Program-made: the position numbers and the translations under genes | Notes under the pieces: model-generated | The model's input: only the letters and a program-made list of their open reading frames with translations | Told to the model about the DNA's origin: nothing | Database searches by the model: none | NCBI GenBank assembly: GCA_016202435.1 | Contig: JACQOR010000081.1 | Coordinates: forward strand, 1-53,545 | Direction: 5' to 3' | Length of the DNA stretch: 53,545 bases | From: Chloroflexota bacterium | GTDB taxonomy: Bacteria; Chloroflexota; UBA6077; SHYK01 | Part shown: one piece after another, positions 18,833 to 28,455 of the stretch | Layout of the letters: each line of letters opens with the position of its first letter | How positions within the stretch are numbered: position 1 is the stretch's first letter

Positions 18833-18927
18833 TCGTTTGCGCCCCCGTTTGCCGTGCTGAAATGGCACCGTATCAGTGCGCCGTCCCAGTGTCAAAAAGG
18901 CAGGCCGGGACGCTCGGGCGGCTGATC

Positions 18928-18996
18928 GATTGACACGGCGGCACGATGAGCCCTGTCAATCACAGGCCCGTTACAAGTCGTTGACATGCCGGCACG
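18928..18996. promoter_or_regulatory. Operator-like region: 8-bp inverted repeat plus 16-nt direct repeat
   Basis: GATTGACA (18928-18935) / TGTCAATC (18954-18961); direct repeat TTGACAcggCGGCACG (18930-18945) and TTGACAtgcCGGCACG (18981-18996). Confidence 0.5.
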
Positions 18997-19048
18997 GGGT
19001 AGGCACCATGCAGCCTGGCAGGCACTTAGTCCCTGCAGCGGAGGATGG

Positions 19049-19450
19049 ATGCAAGAGCGAGAGGATTTCCCGACACTGCTTCGATCATTCCGAGAGCGGG
19101 TGACGCGCTCTCGGAACAACCTGGCGTATGAGGTTGGCGTAGATCCGTCATACCTGACGCGGATTGAGCACGGCGACCGGGAGCCGCCGCGCCAGCACAT
19201 TGTTGAGGCGCTGGCGCGGGCCCTGCGTTTGACGATTCCGGAGCGGAACCGACTGCTCGTTGCGGCCGGCTACGCACCGGTCTCGATAGTGGAGCTCGGC
19301 GTGTGGGATGACGCGTTCCAGGCCGTGGCCGACGTGCTGAACGACCGACAGCTCTCGCAAGAGGAGCGCGACCAGTATCGGGCCGTCGTGCAACTCATCT
19401 CCACGCGGTGGCAAGCTGCCGGCCGCAATGCTCTGCTTGAGCTTCCCTGA
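19049..19450 (+). CDS. XRE-family helix-turn-helix regulator
   Basis: LLRSFRERVTRSRNNLAYEVGVDPSYLTRIEHGDREPPRQHIVEALARALRLTIPERNRLLVAAGYAP; ATG with upstream GGAGG. Confidence 0.88.
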   Translation: MQEREDFPTLLRSFRERVTRSRNNLAYEVGVDPSYLTRIEHGDREPPRQHIVEALARALRLTIPERNRLLVAAGYAPVSIVELGVWDDAFQAVADVLNDRQLSQEERDQYRAVVQLISTRWQAAGRNALLELP

Positions 19451-19538
19451 TCAGGATCTCCTTCTTGGCTCGGCATGGGCCGTGCAGTTCCCTGCTAAGA
19501 TGCTTCAGAAACATGAAGATCGGGAGGAGGATTCCGGA

Positions 19539-20039
19539 TTGACGGATGAATCTCAGACCGAGGGGATGACAGAGTTCACGCCTGAGCGCTGGGAAACGGC
19601 GGTCGAGGATGCTGCAGAGATCGTTGCACTGCTTCTGGATCGGGGCCAGGCCATACTAGACGCCTTCAATGAACTGAGGCGCGAGCGCCCCATGCTTGTC
19701 TCCGCCGCGGCGGCAGCCGTCGGAGGCGCACTGATCGGAACGATTGTTGCGGGGCGGCGTCTCCGGCAGCGGAGCCGCAGACCCCTTGGTGCCGTGGCTC
19801 AGGCTACAGCCGTCGCCCAGGCGGCGGCCGAGCGCTTGGCGCAACAGCAGCCGCTGCGGTCGCGCCTGGGCGTCATGCGGGAGGGCCGATCCGGGTCCCG
19901 CCCTCAGGAGCGGCTCGTCGAGGGCGGGCGGGCGGCCCAGCACTTGCTGCAGCTGCTTCCAGTCGTCGTCGCGGTGCTAAAGAATCCCTTGGTTCGCACC
20001 GTGCTTTGGCGATTCGCTGTGCGATCCGTCCGCCGCTAG
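19539..20039 (+). CDS. Hypothetical protein with a hydrophobic segment
   Basis: TTG start 8 nt after GGGAGGAGG; LVSAAAAAVGGALIGTIVAG segment. Confidence 0.55.
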   Translation: MTDESQTEGMTEFTPERWETAVEDAAEIVALLLDRGQAILDAFNELRRERPMLVSAAAAAVGGALIGTIVAGRRLRQRSRRPLGAVAQATAVAQAAAERLAQQQPLRSRLGVMREGRSGSRPQERLVEGGRAAQHLLQLLPVVVAVLKNPLVRTVLWRFAVRSVRR

Positions 20040-20111
20040 ACCGAATCGGCGACACCATGAGGGCGGCCCGTCAATTGCCGGACTAGCCTCGGTGGCGTTC
20101 GGGGTCAACCT

Positions 20112-21311
20112 CTAGCGGGGAACGTCAACCGTGCCGTTGAGGCGGGCTACTGTCTTGACGCGACCATCTCTGAGGTAGATCCGGGGTACCCGGGGACCGG
20201 TTCCCGTTAGCACGTCCCAGGGGATCGTATCCGCTGCCTTGGCAACGTCCCAAATGTCGAGCTTTCCGTTTGAGGCCTCTCCATAGAGCAGCGCTTCCGC
20301 ACCCGGCTGCACATCGGGGATGTTGCTTATGTCCACTACAGTGTGGTCCATCGACACCCGACCGAGCAACGGCGCCCTGCGCCCAGCGATCAACGCCGCA
20401 CCTCGGTTGGAGGCCATTCTGGGAACCCCGTCCGCGTAGCCAGCCCCGAGCGTTGCGGCGGGAGTGGGGCCATTGGCACGCCAAGTCTGTCCGTAGCCGA
20501 CGGCCGCCCCCGCTTCGAGCAACATTCGTCTTACAACTCGAGCCTTGAAGGAAACCGCCGGGCGCAGTATCGGTAATGCGGTCGGCCGTTCCGGAAATGG
20601 GCTGATCCCGTAGAGGCCCAGGCCCACTCGCACGAATTCCATATGGGCGTCCCGGTAGGCGAGGGTGGCAGCGGTGTTGGCGACGTGCCGCACGGGGAAC
20701 CGATAGCCGGCATGTGCGAGTTGTTGGACCACTCGGTCGAATATTCTCATTTGCTCAAGGGTCGTCGCTGGATCCGTGTCGTCGGCGCTCGCGAAATGGC
20801 TCCAAATCCCCTCCACCCGCAGACCGGTGGCGTCCGACAGGGCCCTTGCTAACGGCAACGCCTGTTGTGGCTCAACGCCGAAGCGGTGCAAGCCAGTGTC
20901 CACTTTGAGATGGACGGCGATGTCGCGACCTACTCGCGCGGCGGCCCTTTCCAACGCGGTGACCAGTTCCGGGGTGTCGACGGTTACGCACAAATTGTGA
21001 CCCGCGACCACATCCGTCTCGCTGGGGTCAGTGCGGCTGAGCACCAAGATCGGGGCCTGGATTCCTGCCGCGCGAAGCTCAACACCTTCGTGGACGCGAG
21101 CGACCGCGAGCCGACTGGCCCCCGCTGCGAGCGCGGTTGGCGCTATCTCCCGCGCCCCGAGGCCGTAGGCGTCTGCCTTGACGACCGCTGCCAGCGAGGC
21201 AGGCGCGATCCACCGGCAGAGCGTCCGCACATTCTCCGCTATGCGATCAAGGTCGATCTCCACCCAGCAGGGCAGACCGGGGCGTGGCTCGCGGTCGTCC
21301 GATGCGTTCAA
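20112..21311 (-). CDS. alr: Alanine racemase
   Basis: AVVKADAYGLGAREIAPTALAAGASRLAVARVHEGVELR...LLGRVSMDHTVVDIS. Confidence 0.95.
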   Translation of the reverse strand: MNASDDREPRPGLPCWVEIDLDRIAENVRTLCRWIAPASLAAVVKADAYGLGAREIAPTALAAGASRLAVARVHEGVELRAAGIQAPILVLSRTDPSETDVVAGHNLCVTVDTPELVTALERAAARVGRDIAVHLKVDTGLHRFGVEPQQALPLARALSDATGLRVEGIWSHFASADDTDPATTLEQMRIFDRVVQQLAHAGYRFPVRHVANTAATLAYRDAHMEFVRVGLGLYGISPFPERPTALPILRPAVSFKARVVRRMLLEAGAAVGYGQTWRANGPTPAATLGAGYADGVPRMASNRGAALIAGRRAPLLGRVSMDHTVVDISNIPDVQPGAEALLYGEASNGKLDIWDVAKAADTIPWDVLTGTGPRVPRIYLRDGRVKTVARLNGTVDVPR

Positions 21312-21430
21312 GAACGACGCCAGTGCCGGTCATGGGGGTGAGACGACGGTTCCATCTTGCGGTCATTATAGGGAGGGGCTCCGACCTGATATTTTCTCGC
21401 GCGTCGTTGCTGGCATTCCGGAGGCGTGGC

Positions 21431-21436
21431 TACAAT
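21431..21436 (+). promoter_or_regulatory. Putative -10 (TACAAT) of proS promoter
   Basis: TTGCTG-N18-TACAAT about 45 nt before GTG start. Confidence 0.35.
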
Positions 21437-21481
21437 CGGGCCTTCAGCGGGTTCTTGGCCGGCTTTGGCGAAGGAGCAGAC

Positions 21482-22927
21482 GTGTCGGAAGCTAGTCGAT
21501 TTGTGCAGGAAATAGCCGAGCAGAGTGACGATTTTTCGCGCTGGTACACCGATGTAGTTCTCAAAGCTGAGCTCGCGGATTACTCACCGGTTCGCGGATG
21601 CATGGTCATCCGGCCCTACGGCTATGCACTTTGGGAGAACATGCGTGACGCGCTCGACAAGCGCATCCGGGCCACTGGGCACGTGAACGCGTATTTCCCG
21701 CTCTTCATCCCCGAGAACCTCCTGAAGCAAGAGGCGGAGCACGTGGCGGGCTTCAGCCCCGAGGTTGCCTGGGTGACAGCGGGCGGCGATGACGATCTCG
21801 AAGAGCGTCTGGCCATTCGGCCAACCTCCGAAGTGCTGTTCCTCACGATGTACAGCAAGTGGATTCAGTCCTGGCGAGATCTCCCGGTGCTCATCAACCA
21901 GTGGGCGAACGTGGTGCGCTGGGAAATGCGAACGTACCTTTTCCTGCGGACTATGGAGTTCCTCTGGCAGGAGGGCCATACGGCTCATCGCACGGAAGTG
22001 GAGGCGCAAGAAGAAGTGCTCCGCATGCTAGAGGTGTACCGGGACTTCGTCGAGACGGAACTCGCGATTCCCGTCATTCCGGGTGGCAAATCGGAGGGCG
22101 AGAAGTTCGCGGGAGCGCAGGCGACCTATACGATCGAGGCGATGATGGGCGACGGACGAGCCTTGCAAGCCGGCACGTCCCACGCGTTTGGACAGCATTT
22201 CGCGCAGGTTTTCAACATCACCTTCCTCGACAGGGATGGCGAACGACGTCACGTCTGGACCACCAGCTGGGGCGTCACGACCCGTCTCGTGGGAGCCGTT
22301 GTCATGGCGCACGGTGACTCATCGGGGTTAGTGCTTCCACCCCGCGTGGCCCCGTACCAGGCCGTTGCGGTTCCGATCTTTCGGAATGAAGAGGAAGCAC
22401 AGCGGGTGCGCGGCGTCATCGACGACCTTGCCCGTCGCCTTGATGGCCGGGTGCGGCTCCACGCAGATTGGTCTGACCACACGCCGGGATGGAAGTTCAA
22501 CGAATGGGAGCTGCGAGGCGTGCCAGTCCGTCTGGAGATTGGACCCCGAGACGTGGCCAACGGCCAGGTGCTTGCGGTGAGAAGGGACACTCGAGAAAAG
22601 CAGGCGATTCCCGTCGGGGAGTTGTCCGCCCGCCTGCCCACCTTGCTTGAAGACATCCAGCGATCGCTTTTTGCGAAAGCTCTCGCCTTTCGCGAGTCGC
22701 GAAGCCACCGAGTAGGGTCGATTCAGGAAATCGTCCAACAGATTGAGGTTGAGCGTGGGTTTTTCTACGCGCCATGGTGCGGCAATGGAGAGTGTGAAGC
22801 GGAGGTCAAGGCGAAGACCGGTGCTACCCTCCGCTGCTTGCCTCTTCGAGGCGACGGGGAGTCGGGTGCGTGCCTCGTGTGTGGCCAGCCTGAAACGACG
22901 ACCGCCGTATTCGCGAGGGCGTATTGA
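21482..22927 (+). CDS. proS: Prolyl-tRNA synthetase, archaeal/eukaryotic-like type with C-terminal Zn domain
   Basis: GTG start after GAAGGAG; FSRWYTDVVLKAELADYSPVRGCMVIRPYGYALWENM...RTMEFLWQEGHTAH...FFYAPWCGNGECEAEVKAKTGATLRCLP...CLVCGQP. Confidence 0.93.
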   Translation: MSEASRFVQEIAEQSDDFSRWYTDVVLKAELADYSPVRGCMVIRPYGYALWENMRDALDKRIRATGHVNAYFPLFIPENLLKQEAEHVAGFSPEVAWVTAGGDDDLEERLAIRPTSEVLFLTMYSKWIQSWRDLPVLINQWANVVRWEMRTYLFLRTMEFLWQEGHTAHRTEVEAQEEVLRMLEVYRDFVETELAIPVIPGGKSEGEKFAGAQATYTIEAMMGDGRALQAGTSHAFGQHFAQVFNITFLDRDGERRHVWTTSWGVTTRLVGAVVMAHGDSSGLVLPPRVAPYQAVAVPIFRNEEEAQRVRGVIDDLARRLDGRVRLHADWSDHTPGWKFNEWELRGVPVRLEIGPRDVANGQVLAVRRDTREKQAIPVGELSARLPTLLEDIQRSLFAKALAFRESRSHRVGSIQEIVQQIEVERGFFYAPWCGNGECEAEVKAKTGATLRCLPLRGDGESGACLVCGQPETTTAVFARAY

Positions 22928-23922
22928 GCTCCGAGGATTTGCTAGAAGAGCTCATGAGACGTCTACAAGAGGATGCGCCGCTGCCAGAGATAGCTCTAGC
23001 CACGCTCAGCGGCCTAGAGGGGGAGCCTCTCCACCAGTTCCGCCGAGCCTGGATAGAGTTGGACACAGATCGCCGCGTGCGGCTAGTTTGGATCCTGACG
23101 GAAGCCGCCGCTGACAACGTGGTATTGGACTTCGCCGCGGTTTGCGAGGTGGCGATGAATGACCCGGAGCCCGTAGTACGGGAGCAGGCCTATCGGCTCG
23201 CGGGGGAGGACGCCGGCTCTTCACTCTTCGAGCCCACGCTGCGAGCCGCCGCTGACGAGCCGGACCATGAAGCGCGCACTGCGGCTATCGACACTCTGGG
23301 CGTCTTCACCCTCCAGGCCCAGGCGGATGACTGGCCGGAAGCGGCCCAGCAGGCGGCACAACGGGTGTTGCTTGACCAGCTCCACAGCCCCGAGGCTGAC
23401 CTCACTTTGCGTCAGGCAGCGCTGCTCTCCATCTCCTACCTGACCACTCCTGAGTCGGAAACCGAGATTCGGCAAGCATATGCGCAACCGGATATGCGTC
23501 AGACCGCCATTGAGGCAATGGGGCGGAATTGCCAGGACATCTGGCTTCCCGATTTGAGGACCGAGCTGCGCTCGAAGCAGCCAGCGTATCGACTCCAGGC
23601 GATCCTGGCGTGCATCGAGAGAGAGGATGAACGCCTCGTTCCTGATCTTGTTGATCGGATAGGGGATCCAGAACGAGAGGTGCGTCTCGCGGCCATCCAG
23701 GCCTTGGGCGCCATAGGAGGCAGGGACGCGGAATTGGCTCTGGACGAGATTGAGCGTTCATCCGACCCGGCATTCCGCCGCGCCGCGGCTCAGGCGTTGG
23801 GCGAAGCTCGCGGCCGGGACGAGTTCTTCTCGATCCCCCGTGGCCTCTCCGGCCGGGACGACTTGACGGGCGGCGAAGACGATGGCGTTGAGGACGGAGA
23901 AGACGACCCAGAAGGCCTCTAA
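22924..23922 (+). CDS. HEAT-repeat protein
   Basis: Repeats such as LVDRIGDPEREVRLAAIQALGAIGGRDAELALDEIERSSDPAFRRAAAQALGEA; TTG start overlaps proS stop by 4 nt. Confidence 0.8.
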   Translation: MSSEDLLEELMRRLQEDAPLPEIALATLSGLEGEPLHQFRRAWIELDTDRRVRLVWILTEAAADNVVLDFAAVCEVAMNDPEPVVREQAYRLAGEDAGSSLFEPTLRAAADEPDHEARTAAIDTLGVFTLQAQADDWPEAAQQAAQRVLLDQLHSPEADLTLRQAALLSISYLTTPESETEIRQAYAQPDMRQTAIEAMGRNCQDIWLPDLRTELRSKQPAYRLQAILACIEREDERLVPDLVDRIGDPEREVRLAAIQALGAIGGRDAELALDEIERSSDPAFRRAAAQALGEARGRDEFFSIPRGLSGRDDLTGGEDDGVEDGEDDPEGL

Positions 23923-23950
23923 ATCATCCCCGTCCGTCAGACGGGCGCCG

Positions 23951-25021
23951 TCAGTTGACTGACAGCGGAGGGGCCACCCGTTCGGCGATTTCCTTCCAGA
24001 AAAAACACGCCACGTAGTGGCTCGGCTGGACCTCCTCGAGCGGCGGCTCGGCTTCGGAGCACTCTGGCTTGGCAAAAGGGCATCGCGTGTGGAAGCGGCA
24101 GCCACTCGGCGGATTCGCGGGATTTGGAACGTCCCCCTGCATGATGATGCGGGAACGTCGTTTCTCAACCGTAGGGTCAGGAACTGGGACTGCTGACAGT
24201 AGGGCCTTGGTATAGGGATGAAGCGGCAGGTCATAGAGATCCGCGCGGTCGGCGAGCTCGACGATCTTGCCGACGTACATCACCGCCACGCGCGTGCTGA
24301 TGTGTCGCACCACGGCGAGGTCGTGGGCGATGAACAGATACGTCAGCCCAAGCTGGTCCTGGAGCTCCTCCAGCAAGTTGATCAGCTGAGCCTGGATCGA
24401 AACGTCCAGCGCGCTGATGGGCTCATCGCAGACGATGAACTCGGGGTCGAGGATCAGGGCTCGCGCCACGCCGATGCGTTGGCGCTGGCCGCCGCTGAAT
24501 TCGTGCGGGTAACGGTTGACGAAGTACGGATTGAGACCGACGATTCGAAGAAGCTCCCGAACTTTCTCTTCACGTTCCTTCGGAGTGAGGAGATGGTGGA
24601 TTTCAAGCGGCTCCGCGATGATCGCGCCGACGGTCATGCGCGGGTCGAGCGATGCGAAAGGATCCTGAAAGATGATCTGCAGGTCCCGTCGGTAACGCCG
24701 CAGCTCATTTGGATCCAAGGTCACGAGATCCTTGCCTTCGTAGAAGACATGCCCGCCCGTGGGCTTCTGCAGTTGCAGCACCGCGCGGCCAGTCGTCGTC
24801 TTTCCACAGCCGCTTTCGCCGACGAGTCCGAGCGTCTCCCCACGTTTGACGTTGAAGCTAATGCCATCGACCGCATGCACATGTCCCAGGGTGCGCTCGA
24901 AGATCAGGCCGCGCCGGATCGGGAAATAGACCTGGAGATCTTTGACGTCCAGGAGAACCTCGCCCCAGCCCTCCTTTCTCGTAAGCGTGCCGGCGAGTTC
25001 GGCTATTGAAGTTTCAGCCAT
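23951..25021 (-). CDS. Oligo/dipeptide ABC transporter ATPase (OppF/DppF type)
   Basis: [34 protein letters not shown]...[38 protein letters not shown]...[21 protein letters not shown]. Confidence 0.93.
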   Translation of the reverse strand: MAETSIAELAGTLTRKEGWGEVLLDVKDLQVYFPIRRGLIFERTLGHVHAVDGISFNVKRGETLGLVGESGCGKTTTGRAVLQLQKPTGGHVFYEGKDLVTLDPNELRRYRRDLQIIFQDPFASLDPRMTVGAIIAEPLEIHHLLTPKEREEKVRELLRIVGLNPYFVNRYPHEFSGGQRQRIGVARALILDPEFIVCDEPISALDVSIQAQLINLLEELQDQLGLTYLFIAHDLAVVRHISTRVAVMYVGKIVELADRADLYDLPLHPYTKALLSAVPVPDPTVEKRRSRIIMQGDVPNPANPPSGCRFHTRCPFAKPECSEAEPPLEEVQPSHYVACFFWKEIAERVAPPLSVN

Positions 25022-26009
25022 CGGACTGCTCCTTCCCCTCATAGACGTTGACCCAGCATGCCACCCAATGTTCCTCGCCGACCAACGTGAGAGGGGGATT
25101 CTCCTCCTCGCTGCGCTCCACCGCGTAGACGCAGCGCGGCTGGAACGGACAGCTATCGCCGACCCGGGTGAGGTCCGGCGGGAAGCCCTCGATGGGAACC
25201 AGCTTTTGTCGGATAGATTGATCCACTCGCGGTATGGAACGGAGCAACCCGAGCGTGTACGGGTGTCGCGGATTGGCAAAAAGTTCTTCGGTGCCGGCCT
25301 TCTCCACGATGTAGCCGGCATACATCACATTGATTCGATCGCATAGGCCCGCGACGATGCCCAGGTCATGGGTGATCATGATGACGGCCATACCCAGGTC
25401 CTGGCGGAGGCGATTCAGCAGATCGAGGATCTGCGCCTGGATCGTTACGTCCAGCGCCGTTGTGGGCTCATCGCAGATGACAAGCTTCGGCTCGCAAGCC
25501 AGCATCATGGCGATCATTACCCGCTGGCGCATGCCGCCGCTGAAATTATGGGGGTACTCCCGAATCCGCGTTCGGGCGAACGGAATTTCTACCATCTCCA
25601 TCATCTCGACCGAACGACGCTCCGCGGCCGCCATGTCCATTCCCTTGTGGATAACGAGCGGCTCCGTCATCTGCCGCAGGATGGACAGAACAGGGTTCAA
25701 CGAGGTCATCGGATCTTGGAAGATCATGGAGATATCGTTGCCTCGGACCTTCCGAATCTCGTCGTCGCTGTACTTCAGCAGGTCTTGGCCTTCGAAAAGC
25801 ACCTCACCACCGACGATGCGACCTGGCACTGGGACCAGGTTGAGAACCGAAAGCGCGCTGATGGACTTGCCGCAGCCGCTCTCACCCACAATCCCAACCG
25901 CCTCGCCAGGCATCACCGTGTAGGAAATTCCATTGACGGCGTGTACCACGCCCTCGCGTGTGGGGAACTCGGTCCGGAGGTTTTTCACCTCGAGAAGTGG
26001 CTCTGGCAT
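25014..26009 (-). CDS. Oligo/dipeptide ABC transporter ATPase (OppD/DppD type)
   Basis: [23 protein letters not shown]...[42 protein letters not shown] after GGAG. Confidence 0.93.
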   Translation of the reverse strand: MPEPLLEVKNLRTEFPTREGVVHAVNGISYTVMPGEAVGIVGESGCGKSISALSVLNLVPVPGRIVGGEVLFEGQDLLKYSDDEIRKVRGNDISMIFQDPMTSLNPVLSILRQMTEPLVIHKGMDMAAAERRSVEMMEMVEIPFARTRIREYPHNFSGGMRQRVMIAMMLACEPKLVICDEPTTALDVTIQAQILDLLNRLRQDLGMAVIMITHDLGIVAGLCDRINVMYAGYIVEKAGTEELFANPRHPYTLGLLRSIPRVDQSIRQKLVPIEGFPPDLTRVGDSCPFQPRCVYAVERSEEENPPLTLVGEEHWVACWVNVYEGKEQSDG

Positions 26010-26124
26010 TTGTCTCCTCTGTTTTTTTCGGCACGAGCCCGCCCGGGTAAAAGTGGGCAATTATACTTGGGCGCTCTCCGGCAAGCTTGCCAGCCGGACC
26101 GGTCGAGCTGATGGTGCCGTCGCG

Positions 26125-28455
26125 TTAGCGGCGCTCTCCTACCAGTGTTCTGAGTCGCTCTCCGAGGGCCCGACGCCATCGCTCGATCCCGACCAATCGT
26201 ATGATCCAAGTGCCGGCGCTCGATCCGGCGGTACGCATTCGCTCCAAGGCAGTGAGGTCGGGAGTGCGTCGCCCGTACACGCCCTCGACGTAGCCCGTAG
26301 CCACTGTCCTCAGGGCCTCAGCAGCCTCGGGCAGTGCATCCGCGAGCGCCGTTGTGTACTCGTATGGCGTCTGTGAATCTCTTGGGCCAAGCCCGAACCA
26401 ACCGGCGATCCGCACGACGCGCGCATACGGCCGGGCGAAACCAGGCAAGCTGCGCATCTGCCGTGCCCAGGACGCGGGTCCCAGCACCAGCCCGACAATC
26501 ACTAGTATGAGGGCGGCGACCGCGATCATAGCACCAATCGGCGGTCCGGCTGCGTTCGCGTCTGGCAACGTCGTGAAATCCGACTCGTCCAGCGGCTCTT
26601 CTTCGTCAAGTGCCAGGTCATCGACGCCCTCGGACTCGAGAAGCTTCTGAAGCTCCTCTTCGGTGTCAGCCACGAGTGGGATGGGGGGTCTGAACGGCAA
26701 TGGCCGGTTCGCGCTCGGCTCGAAGGTGATCCACCCATAACCGGGGAAATAGACTTCAGTCCACGTATGAGCATCGTTCTCTTTGACCAGATAGGACTGG
26801 GTGGCCTCGTCAAAGCCACCGGTGACATAGCCGGTCGCCACCCGGGCTGGGATGCCGACAGAGCGGAGCATCACCGTCATGGCGGTGGCGTAGTAGTCGC
26901 AGTAGCCCTCCTTCGAGTCGAACAGAATGAAGCTCACCCAGTCGCGCCCCGGCGGTGGCACAGCGACCCGGGTCTTATAAGCGAAGGTGCGCAGGTGCGC
27001 CTCAAGGTTCGCGGCCGCGTCGTAGACCGTCTCGGCCTCCCCCACGACGCGCCAGGCGTGCTGTCGGACCGCCTCCGGAAAGCCGTCGGGCAGTTGAAGG
27101 TAGGCAGGATACACTGACGCGGGATAGAGGGTACCGGCACGTCGCAGCTCCGAGATCGAGGCCGTTGGCACCGCAGCCAGTACGCTGTATTGCTGGCTCT
27201 GGCGAAGCGCCACGACCGGCCGCAACAAGGAGAAATCGGTCGGGTCGTTCCGGTACTCGTAGACTGCCACAACGCTGGTCGTCACGGGTGAGTCCGGAGC
27301 GTGGAGCACGGCGCTTCCCGGAGCGAGTACCGTGAAGACGTATTCGGTGAATCTTCGGCCCTGCGTGGTTTCCGCGGCGTCAGGCAGCGGCTGCCGGCGA
27401 TCCCTACGAAGCGAGGTTGCCTTGCTGCCGGTCATGAGCTGACCCGTGTACCGGTCGTAGGTCGCAGCCCGCCAGTAGGCGGGCTGCTTTCCCGTGACGC
27501 GGTAGACGGGATCTTCCCCTAGTTCGAATGACCCTCGTGGGGCGAGGGTCTGCATCGATGTGAGGCCCCGCGCCGAGAGCGCCGATGGCTTGAGCGACGA
27601 AAACAAGCGGTCGAAAGTCGCCTGTGCATCCTGCCAAGGTCCCGAGACGGTCTCCCAGGCACCCGAGACCGTGCGGCTCGCTTCGACCGTGGAGCCCCGA
27701 CCGAGCAGTATTTCCGTTTCGCCATTCCCAGGGAGGGACCAGCCGGTAAACAGCAGCGCGATCACGAGAGCCCCGCTAGCCATAGCAAATCCGGCATCGC
27801 GGCTTAGGCTTGGTTCCACGCCTTGAAGCCGCCACTCGGCCAGGCGGCGTAGCCCGCTCAAATTCAATAGCGATAGGAGGCTGGCGACGATCTGAAGGTA
27901 GGCTATCGGCCGCAGCGCCGGCGGCGAATACGAGAGGTTAAGGAGCAGCACCGCTCCGGTCGGGACAATAGCCCACCAGCCGGCCATCTGCCGGAACCCG
28001 CCGAAACTGCCAGCGTAGCCCCACGCCCACGCGAGCAAGGCCGTGCTGTAGGCAAAAAGCAGGTTGTCGGTGCTCGCTCCGCCTGAAATCGCGGCCCCAA
28101 ACCACTGTCCTACCCGGTCTAGAAGGGCGTGTACACCATCGACCAGCGAGTCAGTCGGCAGGAAGCGTCCGTAGAGCAACGTGAGGCCGGAAGCCCCACC
28201 TAACAGCCCGAGGATGTGGGCCGGTATCGGTGCCCAAGGTACACGAGCGAGCGCCCACCCGGCGAGTACTCCGCCCAATGCTGCCCACGGCAGCGGCTCC
28301 AGGTTGTCGGACCATCGGGCTAGCTCTATCGACCAGGCGGGCAACCACGCGAGCGCCCCGATGAGGAGCAGCGGGACAAACGTCTCGCGCCGACGCACGG
28401 TCTGAGCTAAAGGCGCCGAGCCCTTATGGGGCACTCGCCACCTGCAGATGTCCAT
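26125..28455 (-). CDS. Transglutaminase-like membrane protein (TgpA-like)
   Basis: Multiple TMs, then KEGYCDYYATAMTVMLRSVGIPARVATGYVTGGF...NDAHTWTEVYFPGYGWITFEPS. Start uncertain. Confidence 0.9.
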   Translation of the reverse strand: MDICRWRVPHKGSAPLAQTVRRRETFVPLLLIGALAWLPAWSIELARWSDNLEPLPWAALGGVLAGWALARVPWAPIPAHILGLLGGASGLTLLYGRFLPTDSLVDGVHALLDRVGQWFGAAISGGASTDNLLFAYSTALLAWAWGYAGSFGGFRQMAGWWAIVPTGAVLLLNLSYSPPALRPIAYLQIVASLLSLLNLSGLRRLAEWRLQGVEPSLSRDAGFAMASGALVIALLFTGWSLPGNGETEILLGRGSTVEASRTVSGAWETVSGPWQDAQATFDRLFSSLKPSALSARGLTSMQTLAPRGSFELGEDPVYRVTGKQPAYWRAATYDRYTGQLMTGSKATSLRRDRRQPLPDAAETTQGRRFTEYVFTVLAPGSAVLHAPDSPVTTSVVAVYEYRNDPTDFSLLRPVVALRQSQQYSVLAAVPTASISELRRAGTLYPASVYPAYLQLPDGFPEAVRQHAWRVVGEAETVYDAAANLEAHLRTFAYKTRVAVPPPGRDWVSFILFDSKEGYCDYYATAMTVMLRSVGIPARVATGYVTGGFDEATQSYLVKENDAHTWTEVYFPGYGWITFEPSANRPLPFRPPIPLVADTEEELQKLLESEGVDDLALDEEEPLDESDFTTLPDANAAGPPIGAMIAVAALILVIVGLVLGPASWARQMRSLPGFARPYARVVRIAGWFGLGPRDSQTPYEYTTALADALPEAAEALRTVATGYVEGVYGRRTPDLTALERMRTAGSSAGTWIIRLVGIERWRRALGERLRTLVGERR

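Noticed and set aside
24218-25009. 263-aa + strand ORF opposite the OppF-like ATPase
   Set aside because: Antisense of a well-supported ABC ATPase gene.
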